From assembly GCA_015680685.1 (NCBI GenBank), contig MNCI01030702.1, forward strand, positions 311,170 through 375,169: 64,000 bases of DNA. Direction: 5' to 3'. This DNA is from Gnetum montanum. Its lineage: Eukaryota; Streptophyta; Gnetopsida; Gnetales; Gnetaceae. This document shows, in pieces, positions 57,531 to 64,000 of the stretch. The notes below the pieces were generated by a model. It worked only from the letters and a program-made list of their open reading frames with translations, did no database searches and was not told the origin of the DNA. A program made the translations under genes and the position numbers. Position 1 is the first letter of the stretch; the number at the start of each line of letters is the position of its first letter.

Positions 57531-60500
57531 TATTCAAGGTAGCAGAATTGAATTATCCACTGAGGTGTTTTGAAGAAAGGAAAACTTCAGTATGTTCAGT
57601 TTTGAATAAATATGTTTCCATGTATTGTGGGTATGGTTTCTAAATCAATGAGTGATGAATGGTGTTAAAATTTAGCTCTAGGACGTTTCTGTGTTGCATA
57701 GTGGGATCAATTTTGGCAAGTTTTGGTAGATTATTTATCCTCTGCAGTCTTCTTAAAGCTATTTTTGACTCTGATTATGTATAGTCATTGTAATTGCAGT
57801 AAAACAAATACTAGTTGGGATCAGATTCTGACATGTTTGATCTGAATTTAGTCTTTATGAAGCCAGAGGATCTCCTGACTTTAGGCCTCAATCATCCGAA
57901 TCTGAAACTGAAAATCAGTGGATGTAGTAATGTTGCATTGGTTAAATAGTGCTAGTCTCAAGATCGTTTTCATATTTTGCACAATGGTCTACTAATGATC
58001 TGGTTTAGAAATATGTCTGAAATAGTGCTAGCTTCAAGGTAGTTTTCATATGCTGCAGAATGATCGAGTCAAATAAAAATCCATAATCTTGTTGCAATGC
58101 GAAAGTGATCGAATTTATTCTCTCACCAAACATATAAAGGCAGTAATTGGTTTGGAACATTATTTCAGTTTAATTAATTCATGACTGTTCTCGACGTCAC
58201 GTTTGATTTTTAAGAGGAAGTTAAATAAAGGAATGCAGATTCTTAGCATGGCTTTTAAATACTGAGTTTTATTCAGAGGAAAGCGATGAAATACGGTCTT
58301 GGCTGAATATCTCAAGGGCTTTATCTGCGTTGGCATTTGTTAAGAGTTAATGATATCTTTATTCTTTTATAAAAAGGTTAGATTTGATAATCATCATGGG
58401 ACTACAAAATAATAATAATTTTAGATTACATTAAATCATCAACAAAAAAGCTTAAGGGTTTTGGGATGCTTTATTACACCTTTTCTATATGCCTTGGGTG
58501 TTATATTATGATTATGGTTTATATGTGTGTGGGCTCTCAATGAGTTGTTGGAGATGAGTTGGTTATGACAATGATTTATATGATAGAATGTTTTGGCTTT
58601 TATGATATGATTTTGATGTCTTTACATGTTTAACTAACATGATTCTTTACATGAGGCTAGTGCTATGTATTAGGTAAGTGATGTTGTTGACAAGGATGAT
58701 GGATTGGGGTATAAGTTTGATCGAGGTGAAATTAGTGTTGTTTGTTGGGATTGTATTTTTATGTACTTTCTAATTCCAATCACGGAATTTATTTTATCTT
58801 TTGATATCCATCTTTTTGAAGGTTATGTTAGTTGTCATTTTTATGAAATTATATTTAGTCTATTAAGTATGCGAGTGGTAAGAAATTGTGTTATTGGCTT
58901 TGTGTAGTGTATGCGACTATTAGACTTGGATATATATGATGTGATTGTTAGATTTGGATATATGTGGTCATGTTATACGTTTGCCTTCTTGTGATTATGA
59001 TATGTAATGACTTAAGCTAGCTTGGGTTAGCAAATGTCTTTTCAATGAACACTTGTACTAGTAAGGTGGTGCTATCATGAGGCTAGTTGATGATGAGACA
59101 GGTGGTCCTATCATGAGGCTAGTTGATGATGAGACACCTTGGAGGTAGTTATGGATTGATATTCACTATGATGCATTAGTGAACCTCATGTCTCGAGTTT
59201 TATCTTGAGAGTGGAAGAGCCTAGGTGTGTTTGTTCCTATGATTGGTATGTGATAGGTAGATATGTCAAAAGGTTTTGGTTATAGGTTATGGATTGATGA
59301 ACCTTAGCATTGGTTTGGTAAATAAAATACTAATAAAAGAATGGTAGGGAAATAATTGATTATGAGTACTCATGTTACACATGCTAGATTAAGTGTGGAT
59401 ATGCTAGCAGTGAAATGGGTTATGTGCATATATAAGTGTGGATATGTTAGCAATCAAATGGGTTATGTGGATATATTAGTATTACCTTGTGAGTTTTAAT
59501 AGTGGTAAATGTATCTTGTGATTGAATTATTGATGTGTAATTTGTGTGATAATTGATAATGTGGTGTATGTCAAAATGTGTGGGTATGATTATGGAAATG
59601 CATGTGGTGTGGTAGACACATGGTGCTATGGAAATGTGATTCATTATGTATGATTGATTATATTTGTGACTGTGTTAACTAATTGTTCACTTAGTATTTA
59701 TTATGTTAGTTTTATATGATATTATATAAGATTGTGTTGCTTAAAGCACCTGTGAGATTGATTGTTGATGTAGGTTACTTTGTACCTTATTCTTTTTTGC
59801 CAGTGTAGCACTTCTTGGCCATCTAGCGGAAGAAGTGTATAGACTTCTTACTTTATTTTATATTGACATTATTTATTTACAGGTCATCATTGTAGGGATG
59901 CAAGAGAAGCATTAAAAGGGTTAAAGAGAGGGATGTCTATGGGATTGGTTAATGTATATTCATATGTACAAATGTATAGTTTTGTGTAGGTGATCCCCTC
60001 TTAGATCATTGGGCTCTGGGCCTCCTTTATTGCAGCGTTGTTCGCTAGGCATCAAGGACAATGGTACATTGGTTGATGGGGTTAACCCGTGGGGTTAACC
60101 GGGCCTTGGTCTCCATGGTTTCCACATAACAGTTGCTTTATACGTACAATATTTCATGGATACTATTTGCGACGTTATATTGGAATCTATTACAATGAAT
60201 GTTTAGTTAGCGTACTGCTAGGGTGCTCATGCCCATTCCTCTGAGTTACTCCCACTGCCAGGAAAGCTTGGTATCGGTGCAAAGAGTTGTCCGCTCTTCG
60301 TTGATGCTTGAAGGGATCTTCAGAAGTCGGCTTGCAAGATATTTACATGATTCTTATAGTACTCTTAGGTATATGATGTATATGTTTTTGTATATTGTGA
60401 GACTAGTACATATTTTTGGTGTATGTGAAAAGATGCAATTATATAGATTTATGTGCTTGCATTGCCTTTGGTTTGACAGTTTTTGTAGTTCAAGATATAC

Positions 60501-61800
60501 ATAACGTGTGGTTTATGTTAACGAATTCTCATGTACTATTGGATTCTTGGGTAGTTTATGTTTCCGTTATATTATTTTGATAGTTCTAAACATTAGTTTG
60601 TCTAGTTTGTCTTAGCTAGACATTAGTTTGTCTAGTTTGTCTTAGCTAGGTGTAGTAGGATGAGGTGTTACATGCATTTTCAAGTTTTCATCATTATAAC
60701 CAATTTTGTGGTAAGAAAAAAATCAAGCATTGAACTTGTTTAGAAGTATTATCACAAGTTTTCACTTATTAAATGATTTCTTGTAAAAGAAAAGTATGAT
60801 CTCCACAGAAAATTCAAAGCAATTATCATAAATAAGAAGCAAATTACAATAAAAGCTAATGGTTTACATGCTTGAGTTCACAAGACAATAGAAATGAATT
60901 AATTGTTTAGCCTTGATTAGAAGCTTTTTTATTTGAAGTATTTGAAAAGCAACATCTTGAAGAATTTGATATTCAAGTCTTATAGAGATACCATAGTTAT
61001 GTTTTTGTTGCTGGAAAATAATTGCATAATGGAACTTGTAAATATGATAGAGAAGTAGTCGATGATACTTCCAAAAAAAAAAGGTAGAAAAAGCAGGTTG
61101 ATAACCAAGAATGATATCATTGATGTTTGGTTAAAAGTTGCATAACTTTTTAAATATTTATTTCTAAGTATGTTGAATTGTTGGAAACTAAGTAATAAAA
61201 CAATAAAAGTGAAAGTGAATTTTCACTTTTACAAAGAAGACATTAAGGAGCAATAATTTTAATATGCTAAAGATTAGTACCAATAGACACAAAAATTTAA
61301 AATTGTAAAAAGGTGGAAACTTTTTAAAATATCTTCTATTTTTTTTCATTTTAAATTGTATGAAAATTGCATTCACCAATCTTTATTAAATTTGTTATGA
61401 ATTCAGTCATTTTTGTTAATGGTCTTAATGCAATTTTGGAGTTAAATAAAAACTAATTTACTATCTTTTCAAAAAACATCTAGAAAAGCTTAATGTAAAC
61501 TATCATCAAATTTAAATAAATTATCAAGATTAGAAATCAACTTTTTAAAAAGTTTTTCTAAAAAGTTTTTCTTCATTCTATTTAGACCATAAAGGAAGTA
61601 TCATTTTAAGTAATTATCTATTCTAAATTCATATATAGAAAATTATATTGATTTCTAATTTGCTCTAAATGGTGCACACTCTTGAAGAATGAGTAGTCCA
61701 AGTTCTTTCTTTAAAAGGAAGTTATCATGAACTAATTTGCTTAAGCATATCTTTTAAAACTATAAAATGATTGTAATTCCAATACTTGCGAAGTATGCAT
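57531..61800. other. AT-rich non-coding DNA, possibly LTR-derived
   Basis: No gene recognised. GAGGTGTTACA at about 60661-60671 is the reverse complement of the TGTAACACC start common in plant gypsy LTRs, suggesting a minus-strand LTR ending there; no partner end was found. Short tandem duplications lie at about 59058-59136 (GGTGGT.CTATCATGAGGCTAG) and 60596-60648 (TAGACATTAGTTTGTC). A CGGTTAACCC/GGGTTAACC pair lies near 60080-60105. Confidence 0.4.
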
Positions 61801-61825
61801 CATGTTTTCCAAATTTGTTTAACTA

Positions 61826-63400
61826 TTATAGAAAAAAAGATTGAAATAATATAAGAAAAAAGAAAAAGATGAAGAAAGTTATTACAAGATCAACTATTAT
61901 TATTTTTGGGTTTTCTTTGCCTATGTCTTTCTTAAAACTAGCATCCAAAACATCTTCTTCATTGATGCATTTTGCAATCCATTTTATTGAGATGGACACT
62001 ATGCTTATAACAACAATTAATGAGGCTAAGGTTAGTAGTGCAAATATCTCAAACAACTCTAGAAAAGCCTTTAGGATTTTGCTTAACATCCCAAGATGAA
62101 TAATATGATTAATTAAATCATAAGAAGCTTCTGTAGGAGCCTAATAGCTAAAGTAATAAACATGAATACATTGAAACATTTGCTTAATAACTAAAATTGT
62201 ATTGGGGTGAATTTTTATTTATCAAACATCTTTTTAATTTTATCAACTATGTAATTTCACAAAATATTTAATTTTGCCTTAGAAGAAAATGGTCGTCCTA
62301 GAACATCGTAGATAGAATTTTTAAAAAGATTTTCCAATGCTTGAGAGTAACACACTCATCGATATTATTATTACTAAAAATAATAAATTTTTGCCAATTG
62401 ATATGAGAGCTAGATAATATACAATATTTTTGCACTCTAGCTAGCAAAATATTAATATGTTGCAAAGAATTGTTGATTATTAAAAAAATTTGCAAAGTAC
62501 TTGTAAAATAGTTACATAGCTTGATCATCAATTGAAGTTTTGGTTTTCTTTTGATCATTAGGCAAGTTATATGAAAAAAGGTTTGCTACAATAATGAAAA
62601 GATAGGGAGTAAGAGGACAACCTTAACGAATTGATCAATAAAGAGAAAAGGAGGAACTCAATCCAGAATTTGCAAGTAGGGTATAGACAAGGGTATAGAC
62701 AAATGAATAAAGTAATCATAAAATCCAAACTTACAGAGACACACAATAACCAAATCCCATTAAATCCTATTATAAGCTTTAGCATAATTTAACTTAATAA
62801 AAGTAATGTTTTGATTAGTATTAGAAACCTATTGCATTTTCTCTCATATTGTAGTAACATTATTTAAGATATGTATACCTTTAACAAAACATGTCTACTT
62901 AGTTATGATGATATCATATATAATCTTTTGAATTTGATGAGTCATGCATTTAGTTAAAGTCTTATAAATAATGTTGAAAAGAGTAATAGGTCTCCAATTA
63001 TTATTATGTTTAAAATCTCCATCCATAGAAAGAAAAAAAAATCACACCTTTATTAATATTTTAGGAAAATAAACTTGTTTGATAGCTTTTTATAAAAAAT
63101 GAAAGAGATCATCCCTAACAATGTCCTAATAAATCTTAAAACATTCAACTTGTAAACTATCAAATCGTAGAACTTTACCATTTGCTAAACTATAAGTCAT
63201 TGTTTTGATTTGTTTCATTGCAATTTTTGCTTCAATAATATGTTAATATGCTTTTGTTATAAAATGAGGAATATGTGTACTAAATGAAGAAATTTTAGGT
63301 GGTAAAAGAATTTCTTGTTTATCTTGTCTTCACAAAGAATTAGCTAATAAAATTTGTATTCCTAGAAAGTTTTGGAAATTTTATATTGTTTAAGAAAAAG
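61826..63400 (-). pseudogene. LINE reverse transcriptase relic
   Basis: Minus-strand pieces: IAMKQIKTMTYSLANGKVLR (about 63220; compare AIK-x-MK-x-GK-SPG), NNWRPITLFNIIYKTLTKCM (about 63000), TCFVKGIHILNNVTTI (about 62895), NYAKAYNRI.WDLVIVCLCKFGFYDYFI (about 62790-62700) and YFTSTLQIFLIINNSLQHIN (about 62520). These are the N-terminal RT blocks of a plant L1 ORF2 in order. It is very AT-rich and full of stops, so older than the LINE at 50-57 kb. Coding remains below 62300 are uncertain, and the 5' part may continue to the window end. Confidence 0.65.
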
Positions 63401-64000
63401 AAGCACCATAAAAGATATCCAAAGGCCAAGGTTATGTTATGTTCTTTCCAAGCTATCAAAAATGGTAGTAATTTTGGTAGTGCAATTTTGAGAGATGATA
63501 ACTTTAAAATTGTTTAGTTTTTTATGCTAAAATTTTAACTAAATCTTCCCAAAAATATTAGCTTTTAAATAAATTTGAGACCACATCAAATCATTGTGAG
63601 ATGTGAGAGAAATAATCTAATCATTAATTGTCATTCATATTGATAAAATTTTGGAGCTTAGGAAATCTACTAAATTTTAAAGTGAATTTTTGCCAATTCA
63701 CCTTATATTTTGAGGTAAAATTGTAGCTATATGTAGCTACCTGTTCTAGCTTTTAAATAAATTTAGAATCAGTAAAAAATATATCAAAATGACTAGGATA
63801 TGATCAAAATAGTGAATACCCCAAATTTTGATTGTTCAGCTTTCAATATTGAGTAAATAATAATGAATGATGTTGATGAATGTTGATAAATTGATGAATT
63901 GATGATGAACTAGTGAAATTATTATTGAAATTATGTTAATGATTACATGATATGAATTTCCAATAGATGCCTTAGATATATATGTGACAAGTGGGGCAAA
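63401..64000. other. AT-rich DNA, possible LINE ORF2 upstream part
   Basis: No clear motif. It may be the decayed endonuclease region of the LINE relic that ends at 61826, but nothing in it is readable enough to claim. Confidence 0.3.

Noticed and set aside
1-64000. CRISPR arrays, bacterial operons or phage genes
   Set aside because: No regular direct repeats with unique spacers and no prokaryotic gene layout; the window is eukaryotic.

Overview
The window looks like nuclear DNA from a seed plant with a large, repeat-filled genome. A gymnosperm is the best guess, but this is inference. The grounds are spliceosomal introns, a gene with a probable plastid transit peptide, G-box/ABRE promoter motifs, only two intact-looking genes in 64 kb, and many old LTR and non-LTR retroelements. 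No bacterial, plasmid, tRNA, rRNA or CRISPR feature was seen.

Layout. 1-10.5 kb: an old Ty3/gypsy element (copy A, minus strand, left end outside the window), interrupted by a solo LTR with a clean 5-bp target duplication (1782-2605) and by an LTR-like insertion with a hairpin-rich repeat array (about 4.55-6.43 kb). 11.4-12.4 kb: an intronless gene for a DUF1995 protein, probably plastid-targeted (minus). 13.5-23.0 kb: a second, structurally complete gypsy element of the same superfamily (copy B, minus), with both LTRs, a PBS and the target duplication TTAGG, inserted into an older related LTR that points the other way. 23.6-25.1 kb: LINE ORF1 remains. 26.2-30.5 kb: an eight-exon gene for a divergent 462-residue phosphoglycerate kinase-like protein, with a TATA box, a palindromic double G-box and a poly(A) signal. 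33.2-34.6 kb: a broken PIF1-like helicase fragment beside an LTR. 37.6-48.5 kb: a mosaic of copia-type LTRs, PBS sites, gag-like and coiled-coil remains, and one solo LTR with a target duplication. 50.05-56.87 kb: a full-length but mutated LINE (minus) with a 13-bp target duplication. 57-64 kb: AT-rich DNA with another LTR copy and a LINE reverse-transcriptase relic.

The host genes are the DUF1995 gene and the PGK-like gene; nothing links them functionally except possible plastid or carbon metabolism. All elements carry stops, frameshifts or active-site changes. The two gypsy copies can be compared with each other, which reveals the empty site of the solo LTR and shows that single Ns at 13853 and 19025 hide missing sequence.

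Most unusual are: the divergent PGK-like gene, which lacks two positions normally used by PGK; a LINE family that carries a coiled-coil ORF downstream of its reverse transcriptase, seen in two separate copies ending in poly(A); nested insertions within one LTR family; and many near-exact short tandem duplications between 32 and 61 kb, some of which may be assembly scars.
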